From JAXDBM01 sp963709485 (lineage in GTDB: Bacteria > Desulfobacterota > Syntrophia > Syntrophales > Fen-1087), in contig CAVPWE010000005.1 in the NCBI GenBank assembly GCA_963709485.1, positions 62,001 to 126,000 of the forward strand: DNA of 64,000 bases. The letters run 5' to 3'. Position 1 is the first letter of the stretch. The number at the start of each line of letters is the position of its first letter. Both the position numbers and the translations under genes were made by a program. This document shows positions 34,040 to 43,520 of the stretch, in pieces. The notes below the pieces were generated by a model. That model worked only from the letters and a program-made list of their open reading frames with translations. It did not search any database and had not been told where the DNA came from.

Positions 34040-36067
34040 GTGATCTATCTCAACGACATTTCCCTGTCCTTCGCCGACCGCAGGATTTTCGACCACATCA
34101 CCTGGATGATTCCGGAGCGGAGCCGGATCGGCCTGGTCGGAGACAACGGCACCGGCAAGACCACCCTCTTCAAGGCGATCCTGGGAATGGTGGATCTCGA
34201 CGGGGGCGCCGTTGATATCCCCAACCGGAAAAACCGGACGATCGGTTATCTGCCGCAGGACCTGGCGGCGCTGGAGCCGATGCCGCTGCTGGACTATCTC
34301 CGGAAAAAGAGCGGCCTGGCCGCCCTGGAGGCGTCGCTGCGGGACCACGAAAGCCGGATTTCCCGATGCGATCCCGGCTCCGGCGAATACGCCCGGCTCC
34401 TGAAGGATTATGAGACGGCCTCCGCCCGGTTTCAGGCATGCGAGGGGTATCGGTTCGACGCGAAAGCCAAACAGATCCTGAACGGCTTCGGTTTCCGGGA
34501 GCGCGACTTCATCAAAAACTGCACGGAATTTTCCGGCGGCTGGAAGATGCGCATCCTCATCGCCCTGATCCTCCTGTCCGCCCCGGACATCATGCTGCTG
34601 GACGAACCCACCAACCACCTGGACACGGAGAGCATGGAGTGGCTGGAAAGCTACCTGAGAAATTACCCGGGGACGCTGCTCACGATCGCCCACGACCGCG
34701 TCTTCCTGGACAAGATGGTCACGCAGATCGTCGAACTGGCCGACCACCGCCTGACCGTTTACAGGGGCAACTACTCCCGCTACTTGGCGGAAAAGGAACG
34801 GCGCCTGGAGGCCCTGAAAAAGCAGATGGCCCTGCAGCGGGCAGAGATCAAAAAGACGCAGGAATTCATCGAGCGGTTCCGCTACAAGGCCACCAAGGCC
34901 AGGCAGGTCCAGAGCCGCGTCCGCATGCTGGAGCGGTTCGAGGTCGTGGCGCGCGCGCAGGGGGAGCGTCGCGTCCGTATCCGTTTCCCCGAGGCGCCGA
35001 AGAGCGGCCGGGAGGCGGCGGCCGTCCGCCGGGTGTCCAAGCGTTACGGAGACCTTACCGTTTTCCGGGACCTGGACCTGACCATCCATCGAGGTGAGAA
35101 GATCGCCCTGGTCGGCGTCAACGGGGCGGGGAAATCGACCCTCGCCCGGCTTCTCAGCGGCACGGAAGAACCCTCCTCCGGCGATGTTCGCTACGGGCTG
35201 AACGTGAGCATGGCGTTCTATTCCCAGGAGAGCGCCCAGAATCTCGACTACCGGCGGACCGTCTGGGACGAGGTCCGGCTCGCGGGAACCCGCAGCGACG
35301 ACCAGGAAAGGAGGAACCTGCTGGGCGCCTTTCTCTTTTCCGGCGACGACGTTTACAAGGAGATCGCGGTCCTCTCGGGCGGGGAAAAATCCCGTCTGGC
35401 CCTTCTGAAAATCCTGCTCCAGGACTCGAACCTGCTGATCCTGGACGAGCCGACCAATCATCTGGACCTGAAGACCCGGGACATCTTCCAGGATGCCCTG
35501 CTCGGCTACACGGGGACGGTGGTCATCGTGTCCCATGACCGTTTCTTCCTGGATCGCCTGGTCCACCGGGTCATCGAGATCCGCGACGGCCGGTGCCGGG
35601 ACTACCCCGGCAACTATTCCGATTTCATCCAGAAGCGGAGCGAGGCGGAGGCCACGGCAGCACCGGATTCCATTCCGGCGGCGGCCATGCCCGGGGACGG
35701 CCGGACCGGCGTGGACGGGAACCTTCCCGCGACGGCCGGACAGCCGGCCGGGAAAACCTTCAGGACCCGGGAGGAAAAGCGTCTGGAGGCGGAAGCGCGG
35801 AACCGGCTGTCCCGGATCACGCGGGGACTGAAGAACGAGATCGCTTCGGTGGAGGACCGCATCGCCCGCCTGGAAGAGAAAAAAAGGGAATGCGAACGCA
35901 TCCTCTGCGAACCGGGCATCCACCGGGAACCGCAGAAAATCAGGGCGCTGAACCGGGAGCTTGCGGACATCGCCGCCGAACTGGAAAAACGCTACGCCGA
36001 CTGGGACGAACGGACGGAAAAGCTCGGGGCGCAGCAGACGGGAGCCGCCGGCGGCGAAGAAACCTGA
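34040..36067 (+). CDS. ABC-F family ATPase
   Basis: A 675-residue protein with two ABC domains and no membrane segments. Domain 1 has GDNGTGKTTLFK, FSGGWKMRILIALIL and MLLDEPTNHLD. Domain 2 has GVNGAGKSTLAR, LSGGEKSRLALLKI and LILDEPTNHLDL. The linker between them (SRYLAEKERRLEALKKQ onward) is the P-site tRNA interaction motif region of ABC-F factors. A Lys/Glu-rich coiled C-terminal extension (EEKRLEAEARNRLSRIT onward) resembles Uup-like proteins. These proteins act on the ribosome, not in transport. The start is GTG, 3 bases after livF. Confidence 0.9.
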   Translation: MIYLNDISLSFADRRIFDHITWMIPERSRIGLVGDNGTGKTTLFKAILGMVDLDGGAVDIPNRKNRTIGYLPQDLAALEPMPLLDYLRKKSGLAALEASLRDHESRISRCDPGSGEYARLLKDYETASARFQACEGYRFDAKAKQILNGFGFRERDFIKNCTEFSGGWKMRILIALILLSAPDIMLLDEPTNHLDTESMEWLESYLRNYPGTLLTIAHDRVFLDKMVTQIVELADHRLTVYRGNYSRYLAEKERRLEALKKQMALQRAEIKKTQEFIERFRYKATKARQVQSRVRMLERFEVVARAQGERRVRIRFPEAPKSGREAAAVRRVSKRYGDLTVFRDLDLTIHRGEKIALVGVNGAGKSTLARLLSGTEEPSSGDVRYGLNVSMAFYSQESAQNLDYRRTVWDEVRLAGTRSDDQERRNLLGAFLFSGDDVYKEIAVLSGGEKSRLALLKILLQDSNLLILDEPTNHLDLKTRDIFQDALLGYTGTVVIVSHDRFFLDRLVHRVIEIRDGRCRDYPGNYSDFIQKRSEAEATAAPDSIPAAAMPGDGRTGVDGNLPATAGQPAGKTFRTREEKRLEAEARNRLSRITRGLKNEIASVEDRIARLEEKKRECERILCEPGIHREPQKIRALNRELADIAAELEKRYADWDERTEKLGAQQTGAAGGEET

Positions 36068-36094
36068 CCGGCCGGCGGCGGGCGATCGGCGGGA

Positions 36095-36613
36095 TCAGGC
36101 GCCGTCCAGGCCGGCGCCTTCCCGGTTCCGGTACCAGGAGGCGGGATCGATCAGGAGCTCCTCGGCATCCTTCAGCGACACGTAGTGTTCGTGTTCGATG
36201 TCGGCCAGGAGGTTGAAGAAGGCCTTTTCCTTCGGGTCCGTGCATTCATCCCGAAGCTTGGCGTAAAACACGGCGCCGTTGGCTTCAAAGTCGATGGCGG
36301 TGCGAAGCGCCTGGAGGTCGTCGGCATCGCCCCTGGGCATCTTGGCCGCTTTCCTGACCATGTCCTTGAGGATCGCGGACACGGCCGTGTCCTTGACTTT
36401 CAGAGGCACGGTTTCCGGCCACTTCTGCTCTTTGCCCCACTTGGCGCTGAGCTCCTTCAGCCTTTCGTAATGCTCCAGTTCTTCCGCGGCAATCTGCTGA
36501 AACATGGCCTTCCCGGCGGGATTGGCCGTCCGCTTCGCGTTCTGCAGATAGAATTCGTGCTCCCGCATCTCGTTTGTGAGCGCCACCTGCAGGGCATCCA
36601 GACGGTTTTTCAT
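36095..36613 (-). CDS. rubrerythrin/ferritin-like di-iron protein
   Basis: A 172-residue four-helix-bundle protein. The di-iron ligand patterns are visible as EMREHEFYLQNA, AAEELEHYERL, DFEANGAVFYAKL and LADIEHEHYVSL. It has no C-terminal rubredoxin CxxC pair, so it is an erythrin-like protein. Family members reduce peroxide or store iron in anaerobes. It starts at ATG 36613, with GGAGG 8 bases upstream; the extended frame to 36670 has no ribosome site. Confidence 0.85.
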   Translation of the reverse strand: MKNRLDALQVALTNEMREHEFYLQNAKRTANPAGKAMFQQIAAEELEHYERLKELSAKWGKEQKWPETVPLKVKDTAVSAILKDMVRKAAKMPRGDADDLQALRTAIDFEANGAVFYAKLRDECTDPKEKAFFNLLADIEHEHYVSLKDAEELLIDPASWYRNREGAGLDGA

Positions 36614-36693
36614 ATGTCGCCTCCTTGAATGTGTTGGCCGTTCATAGCACGGCGCAAAAAAACAGGTCAAGCAAATTAACGGCGGGGCCGCCG

Positions 36694-38304
36694 TCAGTCC
36701 GCGAGATCCGCAACCGCTTCGGCAATGTTCTGGCAGTGGTCGGAGATCCGCTCCAGGTGGATCAGCATCTCCACGTAGATGGGGCCGGCTTCGGCCGGAC
36801 AGATGCGCTGGTGAAACCGGACCAGGTGGCGCTCCCGCGCCTCCTTTACCTTCACGTCGATCTCTTCTTCCCGCCGGCCGATGCTTTCGATTTTCTCCGC
36901 CTCGCGCCCTTCGATCAGCGCGGAGGCATCCCGCAGGTTGTCGGCAATGAGCTGCGCGATCACCCGCAACTCCTCGTAGGCGAAGCGGCTGAAGGCGATC
37001 TGACGGCGCGACTTAACCCGGCACAGGCCCGCGATCGTGACGACATGATCCCCGAGCCGTTCGATGTCGTCCACCATAGCCGCATAGGCGAAGAGCTTCC
37101 TGGACCGCTCCGGAGAAAGCTCGCGGCAGGAAAGCCTCCAGAGATAGCGGACCACTTCCCGCCGCAGGTTGTCCACCACCGGTTCGACATACATGATGTT
37201 CCGGCGCTTCCCTTCACGGAAATCCGCGACCAGGCCGATGCTTTCGGCATACATTTTTTCCGTCAGCGCGATCTCCCGCTTCAGCTCCTTCCGCACGCAG
37301 GCCAGGGCCTGTTCCGGATCGTCCAAAGCCTTTTCATTCAGGAATTCCGGCCAGAGGGGGAGGACGTCCGCCCGGCCGGGCAGCATTTTCTCGATGAGGC
37401 GGGAGACGGGCTTGAGCGCCGGGAGGAATACAACGACGATGAGAACGTTCAGGAAGAGGTGTCCCAGGGCGATCTGCTGGGCCGTGTCGCGGGAAAGCTC
37501 CCGCAGCCCCGCGACAATCCAGGGCAAACAGATCAGGCAGATCAGGGCACCGCAGCATTTGAAGAACAGGTGCGCGACCGCGCTTCTCCGGCCGCTGATG
37601 TCCGCCACCGCACCGGCCATCAGGGCGGTCACGGTGGTGCCGACGTTGGCGCCGAAGACGATCGGCAGGGCCGCCTCGAGCGAGATGAGCTGGTTTTGCG
37701 CCAGGATCGCCAGGATGCCGACGGGGATGGCGGAGGCATGGACCAGGGCGGTAAAGAGCGCGCCGATGGCCAGGCCGAACAGCGGCTGCCGGGCCTCCTC
37801 GAAAAAGCGGAGGACGAGCGGATAATCCTTCAGGGGGGCGGTCGCCAGGTTCGCAAGGCTGAGCCCGAAAAAAATCAGGCCGAAATAGAAAACGGCCTCT
37901 CCGATGCTTTTGCGTCGCGAGGCGTTCCCCGAAAGCCAGATGACGCCGCCGACGATGATGAAGAGGGGGGAAACATCGGTAAATTTCCAGACCACGAGCT
38001 GAACGGTCAGCGTCGTCCCGATATCCGCCCCCAGGATGATCCCCAGCGAATGGTAGAAGGTGATCAGGCCGGCGCTGACCATGCCGACGGTCAGGAAAGT
38101 GGTCGCCGAACTGCTCTGGAAGAGGATGGTGGCGGCAATCCCGGTCAGCAGGCCGTACACCGGCCGGGTGACCGCGTACTTGATGTATTCCCGGATCCGG
38201 GCGGTGAAAAGCTGCTGCACGGCCGCGCTCAGCTTCATCATCCCGAACAGGAACAGGACGATGCCGGCCAGGAACAGCAGAATTTCCTGGATCATGGAGA
38301 TCAC
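36694..38304 (-). CDS. Na+/Pi cotransporter family protein with PhoU-like domain
   Basis: A 536-residue membrane protein of the NptA/YjbB type. The first inverted repeat has the family's QSSS motif (TGIAATILFQSSSATTFLTV). In the second repeat the matching place reads GALFTALVHASAIPVGIL, so the motif is degenerate. About eight membrane helices are followed by a PhoU-like helical domain (residues 350-535). It is predicted to move phosphate with sodium or to export phosphate. It has no gene partner nearby. Confidence 0.86.
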   Translation of the reverse strand: MISMIQEILLFLAGIVLFLFGMMKLSAAVQQLFTARIREYIKYAVTRPVYGLLTGIAATILFQSSSATTFLTVGMVSAGLITFYHSLGIILGADIGTTLTVQLVVWKFTDVSPLFIIVGGVIWLSGNASRRKSIGEAVFYFGLIFFGLSLANLATAPLKDYPLVLRFFEEARQPLFGLAIGALFTALVHASAIPVGILAILAQNQLISLEAALPIVFGANVGTTVTALMAGAVADISGRRSAVAHLFFKCCGALICLICLPWIVAGLRELSRDTAQQIALGHLFLNVLIVVVFLPALKPVSRLIEKMLPGRADVLPLWPEFLNEKALDDPEQALACVRKELKREIALTEKMYAESIGLVADFREGKRRNIMYVEPVVDNLRREVVRYLWRLSCRELSPERSRKLFAYAAMVDDIERLGDHVVTIAGLCRVKSRRQIAFSRFAYEELRVIAQLIADNLRDASALIEGREAEKIESIGRREEEIDVKVKEARERHLVRFHQRICPAEAGPIYVEMLIHLERISDHCQNIAEAVADLAD

Positions 38305-38433
38305 CCCGAAAAAATGAGCCCGCCGGCGGCGACCTCAGGGACCGGGTTCACGCCCCGGGGCGCCACCGTCCCCGAACGCGCCGCGAAGACGGATCTCCCC
38401 GCGTCCGTTGCGGTTCCCATGCCGCGCGGATTC

Positions 38434-39243
38434 CTACGAATACTTGCCGGGGAAGTTGGGCTTCCGCTTCTCCTTCTGGGCCATGATCCCTTCGCGGGCA
38501 TCCAGGCTTGCGAAAATCGGCAGGCCGATATTCAGCTCCTTCTGGAACGCTTCCGCCCAGGACAGATCCCGGCTCTCCCGGTAGCAGCGGATGATGCCCT
38601 GCACCGCCAGCGGGCCGTTTCCGGCAATCCGGTCCGCCAGTTCCATGGCGGCCTTCATCAGGTCCGCTTTCGGGACCACGCGGTTGAGAAAGCCCCACTC
38701 CAGCAGGGTCTTCGCGCTGAAGTTGTTCGCGGTCAGCAGGATCTCCAGTCCGCGGCAGGGGGTCAGCATGCGGGGCAGATAGATGTTCGAGCCGCCGGTA
38801 GGCATGATCCCCAGACTGGCTTCCCGCATCTGAAAGACGGCATCCTCCGAGGCCACCCGCAGGTCCGCGCCCATGACGGTTTCGAATCCGCCGGTCAGGC
38901 AGTAGCCGTTGACCGCGGCAATGACCGGCTTTTTGACGATGCTGGGCTTCAGCATGGCCTCCGCGACATGCGGACCGACCCTGGCCAGCCAGCGCTCCGC
39001 CTCGGTTTCGGGCTCCCGCATCTTCGTCAGAATCGGGATCGCGGTCCGCAGGTCCATTCCGGAGCAGAAAATATCCGGCAGGCAGGAATAGAGAATGGCG
39101 ACCCGAATGGCGTCGTCGGCATTGATGTCCAGCCAGGCCCGGTGCAGGTCCATCAGGATCTGGGGATCCAGGGCGTTCTTTTCCTTGGGGCGGTCCAGCC
39201 CGACTTTTGCGATCTTACCTTCTTTCTCGTAAACCAGTCCCAT
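38434..39243 (-). CDS. enoyl-CoA hydratase/isomerase (crotonase) family protein
   Basis: A 269-residue crotonase-fold protein. The oxyanion-hole segments are DIFCSGMDLR and YCLTGGFETVMGADLRVA, and both catalytic Glu positions are filled (GGFETV and REASLGIMP). It is therefore compatible with hydratase activity, but crotonases also include isomerases and thioesterases. I start at ATG 39243, with AAGGAG 6 bases upstream; the frame extends to 39276 without a ribosome site. No pathway partner adjoins it. Confidence 0.85.
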   Translation of the reverse strand: MGLVYEKEGKIAKVGLDRPKEKNALDPQILMDLHRAWLDINADDAIRVAILYSCLPDIFCSGMDLRTAIPILTKMREPETEAERWLARVGPHVAEAMLKPSIVKKPVIAAVNGYCLTGGFETVMGADLRVASEDAVFQMREASLGIMPTGGSNIYLPRMLTPCRGLEILLTANNFSAKTLLEWGFLNRVVPKADLMKAAMELADRIAGNGPLAVQGIIRCYRESRDLSWAEAFQKELNIGLPIFASLDAREGIMAQKEKRKPNFPGKYS

Positions 39244-39323
39244 ATCTTTCTCCTTCTTTCCGTCAGGAATGATCAAATTTCAAAATATCTAACAGATTGA
39301 CTCGGCAACCTCAAGGCAAATGA

Positions 39324-41012
39324 TCAGGCAAGGGCGCTCTGATACTCCGACCAGAGAAAGTCTCTGCCGACGCCGTGATCGATAAAATCCCAGGGGAGGA
39401 TTTCCTCCCTGCTTCGGGACCGGTAGACATAAAATTCCGGCGGGATGGGCGTCTCTTTCAGGACGCGGCTCCAGTTGCCCTGCCCTGCATGGACGGACAG
39501 CAGGATCTCCCCCACCCGCCGGTCTCCCCGGGAAAGCAGGGCCTGGACCAGGTTCCATTTGGGAAGGTCGTGGATCACGCCGATCAGGAGCTCCCGCCGC
39601 ATCACCTCCGCGATCCGGCGGATTTTCCCGCGGACGGAACGGATGTCTTCCAGGGGATGCCACTGGAACGGGGTGGACGCCTTGGGGATGAACTGGTTGA
39701 TGCTGAGGGTCAGCCGCTGCAGCGGCTTTTTCCCCGTGCAGCACTGCAGGGCGTAATCCCGGATCGCCCGCGACAGATGGATGACGGCCTCGATATCCTC
39801 GTCCGTCTCCGTCGGCAGGCCGACCATGAAATAGAGCCGGATCCTCAGAATGCCCGCGGACACCAGCGTCCCGACGGCCGCGAGGATCTGCGCTTCCGTG
39901 ATCCCCTTGCGGATCACGTCCCGCAGGCGCTGCGTGCCCGCCTCCGGGGCCAGCGCCACGGTCTCGATGCCGGAGCGCTTCAGCAATGCGGCAATCCCGG
40001 CGTCCACCCGGTCGATGCGGAGGGACCCGACGGCCGCCCGGCCTTTCCGGTCCAGGATGGTCCGGCAGATCGCGGCCAGTTCGGGATGATCGGAAACGGC
40101 CGTCCCGAGCAGGCCGATCTTTTTCTTGTCCTCCAGCCCCCGGGCAAAGGATCCGGCCAGGGTCCCGGCGCTTCTGAACCGGGCCGGGCGACAGACAAAT
40201 CCCGCCGCGCAGAAGCGGCAGCCCCGCCGGCAGCCCCGGCTGACCTCCGTCAGGTGCATGTTCGCCAGCTCCGTCCCGGGGGCGGAAATACACTGCTCCG
40301 TGACAAAGGCGTCGATGTCGCGGACCCATCGCTTCCGGATCCTTGCCGGCAGCGCCGGGTCCGCCGGTTCCCTTCTTTCGATGAGGCGGTCGGCGCCGTA
40401 ATCGACACGGTAGAGGGAAGGGACGTAGGCCCCTTCGATGTCCCGCTGGATCCGGAACAGGATGTCCCCCCGCGGGGCTCCCGACCGCACAAGGGTCCCG
40501 CAGGCATCGAGAAAATCCGGAAGCATCTCCTCGCCCTCGCCCAGCAGGAACAGGTCAAAAAAATCGCTCAGCGGCTCCGGATTCAGGGTGACGGAGATGC
40601 CGCCCGCGATGACCAGGGGTTCCCGTTCCCGCCGCTGCCGCGCGCGCAGGGGAATTCCGGCCATGTCGAGCATCTTCAGGATATGGGGGTAGTCGTTCTC
40701 GAAGGAAACGGAAAAGGCGACCATGTCGAAAGACGCCAGCGGCTTCTGCGACTCGAGGCTGAAAAGGGGGGTCGACCCGGAAATGAACAGGGCCTCATCG
40801 CCGGGATCGGGAAGGAAGGCCCGTTCACAGAAATACCCGTCGTGCCGGTTCAGAATGGCATAGATCGTCTGGAACCCGAGGCTGGACATGCCCGTCCGGT
40901 ACGTGTTCGGATAGGCCAGGCATACCGACAGCCGATCGCCGCGGACCGGTCCCAGACACCCTTTCTCAGGCGCGAGCCGATCGCGGTATTTTTGCTTGAG
41001 CGTCCAGGACAT
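39324..41012 (-). CDS. B12-binding-like/radical SAM protein (TIGR03960-type)
   Basis: A 562-residue protein. The N-terminal domain (residues 25-200) resembles a B12-binding Rossmann domain without an obvious DxHxxG. The radical SAM motif is CRRGCRFCAAGF (about residue 255), followed by the barrel with RLYFMVGLPTETDEDIEA. It matches a widespread uncharacterised family often paired with a DUF2344 protein, not seen here. It lies 48 bases after ftsZ on the same strand and may be read through from the division cluster. Substrate unknown. Confidence 0.83.
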   Translation of the reverse strand: MSWTLKQKYRDRLAPEKGCLGPVRGDRLSVCLAYPNTYRTGMSSLGFQTIYAILNRHDGYFCERAFLPDPGDEALFISGSTPLFSLESQKPLASFDMVAFSVSFENDYPHILKMLDMAGIPLRARQRREREPLVIAGGISVTLNPEPLSDFFDLFLLGEGEEMLPDFLDACGTLVRSGAPRGDILFRIQRDIEGAYVPSLYRVDYGADRLIERREPADPALPARIRKRWVRDIDAFVTEQCISAPGTELANMHLTEVSRGCRRGCRFCAAGFVCRPARFRSAGTLAGSFARGLEDKKKIGLLGTAVSDHPELAAICRTILDRKGRAAVGSLRIDRVDAGIAALLKRSGIETVALAPEAGTQRLRDVIRKGITEAQILAAVGTLVSAGILRIRLYFMVGLPTETDEDIEAVIHLSRAIRDYALQCCTGKKPLQRLTLSINQFIPKASTPFQWHPLEDIRSVRGKIRRIAEVMRRELLIGVIHDLPKWNLVQALLSRGDRRVGEILLSVHAGQGNWSRVLKETPIPPEFYVYRSRSREEILPWDFIDHGVGRDFLWSEYQSALA

Positions 41013-41060
41013 TTTGCGGACCGACGGTGAACCGGGACAGATGCCCGGCTCACCGCGCCT

Positions 41061-42212
41061 CTAATCCGCCTGTTTTCTCAGGAAGGTCGGAATCTCCAGG
41101 TCCGGATTGTCGTCGTCGATGGTTCCCATTTTGATGGCATGGGTCAGGTCGATGGTCTTGTCCTTCCGGGCGTAGGCCGGCCTGGACAGGTCCTCCCGCC
41201 TGCTGAATCCGCTCAAATGGGTCACGTTGGGAAGCCCCTGCTTCGCCTTGGCGACATCCTCGAAGCCGGTGGCAATGACGGTGATGCGGATCTCGTCGGT
41301 CATGTTCCTGTCGATCACGGTCCCGAAGATGATGTTGGCGTCTTCGTGGGCCTCTTTCTGGATCAGCGACGACGCCTCGTTGATTTCGTGCAGCGTCATG
41401 TCCGGTCCGCCGGTGATGTTCAGGAGGATGCCGTGGGCGCCCTGGATGGTGTTGTCCTCGAGAAGCGGCGAGGAGATGGCTTTCTGCGCGGCTTCAATGG
41501 CCCGGTTCTCGCCGTTCGCGGAGCCCGTCCCCATCAGGGCCAGGCCCATTTCCGACATGATGTTCTTCACATCCGCGAAATCCAGGTTGATCAGCCCCGG
41601 GACGATGATCAGGTCGGAAATGCCCTTGACCGCGTGATAGAGGATGTCGTCCGCCTTCTTGAAAGCCTCCAGCAGGGACAGGTTTCTGCCGCCCAGACTG
41701 AGCAGTCTCTGGTTGGGCACGACGATCAGGGTGTCCACGATCCGCCTCAGTTCGGCCACGCCCTCTTCCGCCTGCACGTTCCGTCTCTTGCCTTCGAACT
41801 GGAAGGGCTTCGTCACGACGGCCACGGTCAGCGTCCCCATCTCCTTGGCCAGGTCGGCCACGATGGGCGCGCCGCCGGTGCCCGTGCCGCCTCCCAGGCC
41901 GGCGGTGATAAAGATCATGTCCGCCCCTTCCATGTGCTGCTTCAGCACGTCCTTGGCTTCCATGGCCGCCCGCTTCCCCACCTCCGGGTTGGCGCCGGCG
42001 CCGAGCCCCTTGGTCGCCTCGGCGCCGAGCTGGATCTTGACCGGCGATGCGGATGATTCGAGCGCCTGCATGTCGGTGTTGGCCGTGATGAAATCGACGC
42101 CCTGCAGGTTGTAGGCGATCATGGTGTTCACGGCGTTGCCGCCCCCGCCGCCGATGCCGATGACTTTGATCTTTGCCGAACTTGCCGCCCCTGGATCCGA
42201 TAGTTCAAACAT
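41061..42212 (-). CDS. ftsZ: cell division protein FtsZ
   Basis: A 383-residue tubulin-like GTPase. It has the GGGGGNAVNTMI start of the nucleotide fold, the tubulin signature GGGTGTGGAP and the T7 loop region NLDFADVKNIM. The C-terminal peptide DLEIPTFLRKQ binds FtsA and other tethers. FtsZ forms the division ring. It is the last gene of the dcw cluster, 10 bases after ftsA. Confidence 0.97.
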   Translation of the reverse strand: MFELSDPGAASSAKIKVIGIGGGGGNAVNTMIAYNLQGVDFITANTDMQALESSASPVKIQLGAEATKGLGAGANPEVGKRAAMEAKDVLKQHMEGADMIFITAGLGGGTGTGGAPIVADLAKEMGTLTVAVVTKPFQFEGKRRNVQAEEGVAELRRIVDTLIVVPNQRLLSLGGRNLSLLEAFKKADDILYHAVKGISDLIIVPGLINLDFADVKNIMSEMGLALMGTGSANGENRAIEAAQKAISSPLLEDNTIQGAHGILLNITGGPDMTLHEINEASSLIQKEAHEDANIIFGTVIDRNMTDEIRITVIATGFEDVAKAKQGLPNVTHLSGFSRREDLSRPAYARKDKTIDLTHAIKMGTIDDDNPDLEIPTFLRKQAD

Positions 42213-42222
42213 GGTCTCCCCC

Positions 42223-43449
42223 TTAAAAGAATTCTAAAAACCATTTTTTTATTTTTTTGATGATGGTGACGAAAAAGCCGCCGCCCGGAATGATGGGCGC
42301 CCCCTTGGACAGGCGCCTGCTTCCGTAAAGGACGAGCCCCACCCCGGTCGCGTACATGGGGCTGTTGACGACGTCGTTCAGGCCGCCGATGCCCGTCGGG
42401 CATCCCCGGCGGACCGGCATGTTGAAAATCTGCTCCGCCAGTTCCGTGATCCCCTCCAGCAGGGCCGTGCCGCCCGTCAGGACAACCCCGGCGGCGAGGA
42501 TGTCCTCGTAGCCCGACTTGACGATTTCCTTGTACGCCATGGCCAGGATCTCCTCCACGCGCGGCTCGACGATCCTGCCCAGGATCTGACGCGAGACCTC
42601 GCGCGGCTCCCGCCCCCCGACGCTCGGCACCTCGATCGTCTGTTCCTTGGCGATCATGGACCCGAAGGCGCAGCCGTATTTGATCTTGATCCTTTCCGCG
42701 TCGGCAAGCGGCGTGCGAAGGCCGGTGGCGATGTCGCTGGTCACGAAGTTGCCGCCCACCGGCAGGACGGCGGTGTGCTTGACGCTGCCCTCGGTGAAAA
42801 CGGCGATGTCCGTCGTGCCCCCGCCGATGTCGATCAGCGCGACCCCCAGGTCCTTCTCGTCGTTGCTGACCACCGCCTCTCCCGACGCGATCTGTTCCAG
42901 GACGATCTCGTTGATCTCCAGCCCGACCCGGTTGACCGACTTGACGATATTCTGGACGGACGTCTCGGCGCCCGTAACGATATGAACCTTGGCCTCCAGC
43001 CGCACGCCGGACATGCCGACGGGATCGCGGATGCCGTCCTGGTCGTCCACGATAAAATTCTGCGCAAAGGTGTGCAGGATCTGCCTGTCCGCGGGAATGG
43101 CGATGGCTTTCGAAGCTTCAATCGCCCGCTGCACGTCTTCCTCATCGACTTCACTGCCCTTGACGGCCACGATGCCGAGGCTGTTCTGCCCCCTGATGTG
43201 CCCGCCGGCGATCCCGACATAAACGGAGCCGATCTCGCATCCGGACATGTGCTCCGCCTCGTCAACGGCTTTCTTGATGGCCTCCACCGTGCTGTCGATA
43301 TTGACGACCACGCCCTTTCGCAGGCCTTCCGAGGGGTGCGACCCGATCCCGATGATATCAATGCCGTGATCCGATATTTCGCCGACGATGACGCAGGTTT
43401 TCGTGGTGCCCAGATCCAGCCCTACCAGGACATTTGTTTTTTTTGCCAT
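42223..43449 (-). CDS. ftsA: cell division protein FtsA
   Basis: A 408-residue actin-family ATPase with phosphate-1 loop GLDLGTTKTCVIVGE, phosphate-2 LIDIGGGTTDIAVF and the adenosine motif VVLTGGTALLEGI. The last residues (FVTIIKKIKKWFLEFF) form the amphipathic membrane-targeting helix. It tethers FtsZ to the membrane. Seventy-one bases separate it from ftsQ, the largest gap inside the cluster. Confidence 0.96.
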   Translation of the reverse strand: MAKKTNVLVGLDLGTTKTCVIVGEISDHGIDIIGIGSHPSEGLRKGVVVNIDSTVEAIKKAVDEAEHMSGCEIGSVYVGIAGGHIRGQNSLGIVAVKGSEVDEEDVQRAIEASKAIAIPADRQILHTFAQNFIVDDQDGIRDPVGMSGVRLEAKVHIVTGAETSVQNIVKSVNRVGLEINEIVLEQIASGEAVVSNDEKDLGVALIDIGGGTTDIAVFTEGSVKHTAVLPVGGNFVTSDIATGLRTPLADAERIKIKYGCAFGSMIAKEQTIEVPSVGGREPREVSRQILGRIVEPRVEEILAMAYKEIVKSGYEDILAAGVVLTGGTALLEGITELAEQIFNMPVRRGCPTGIGGLNDVVNSPMYATGVGLVLYGSRRLSKGAPIIPGGGFFVTIIKKIKKWFLEFF

Positions 43450-43520
43450 TTACCGGTCTGCCTTTCCCATGTTTGTATCTCTTCCTTTCATCCGCCATGA
43501 TCCGGGCGCCCGGGCTGCGG

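Noticed and set aside
43503..43514. CCGGGCGCCCGG palindrome between ftsQ and ftsA
   Set aside because: Short and GC-rich, expected by chance in this composition; no T-run or promoter context.
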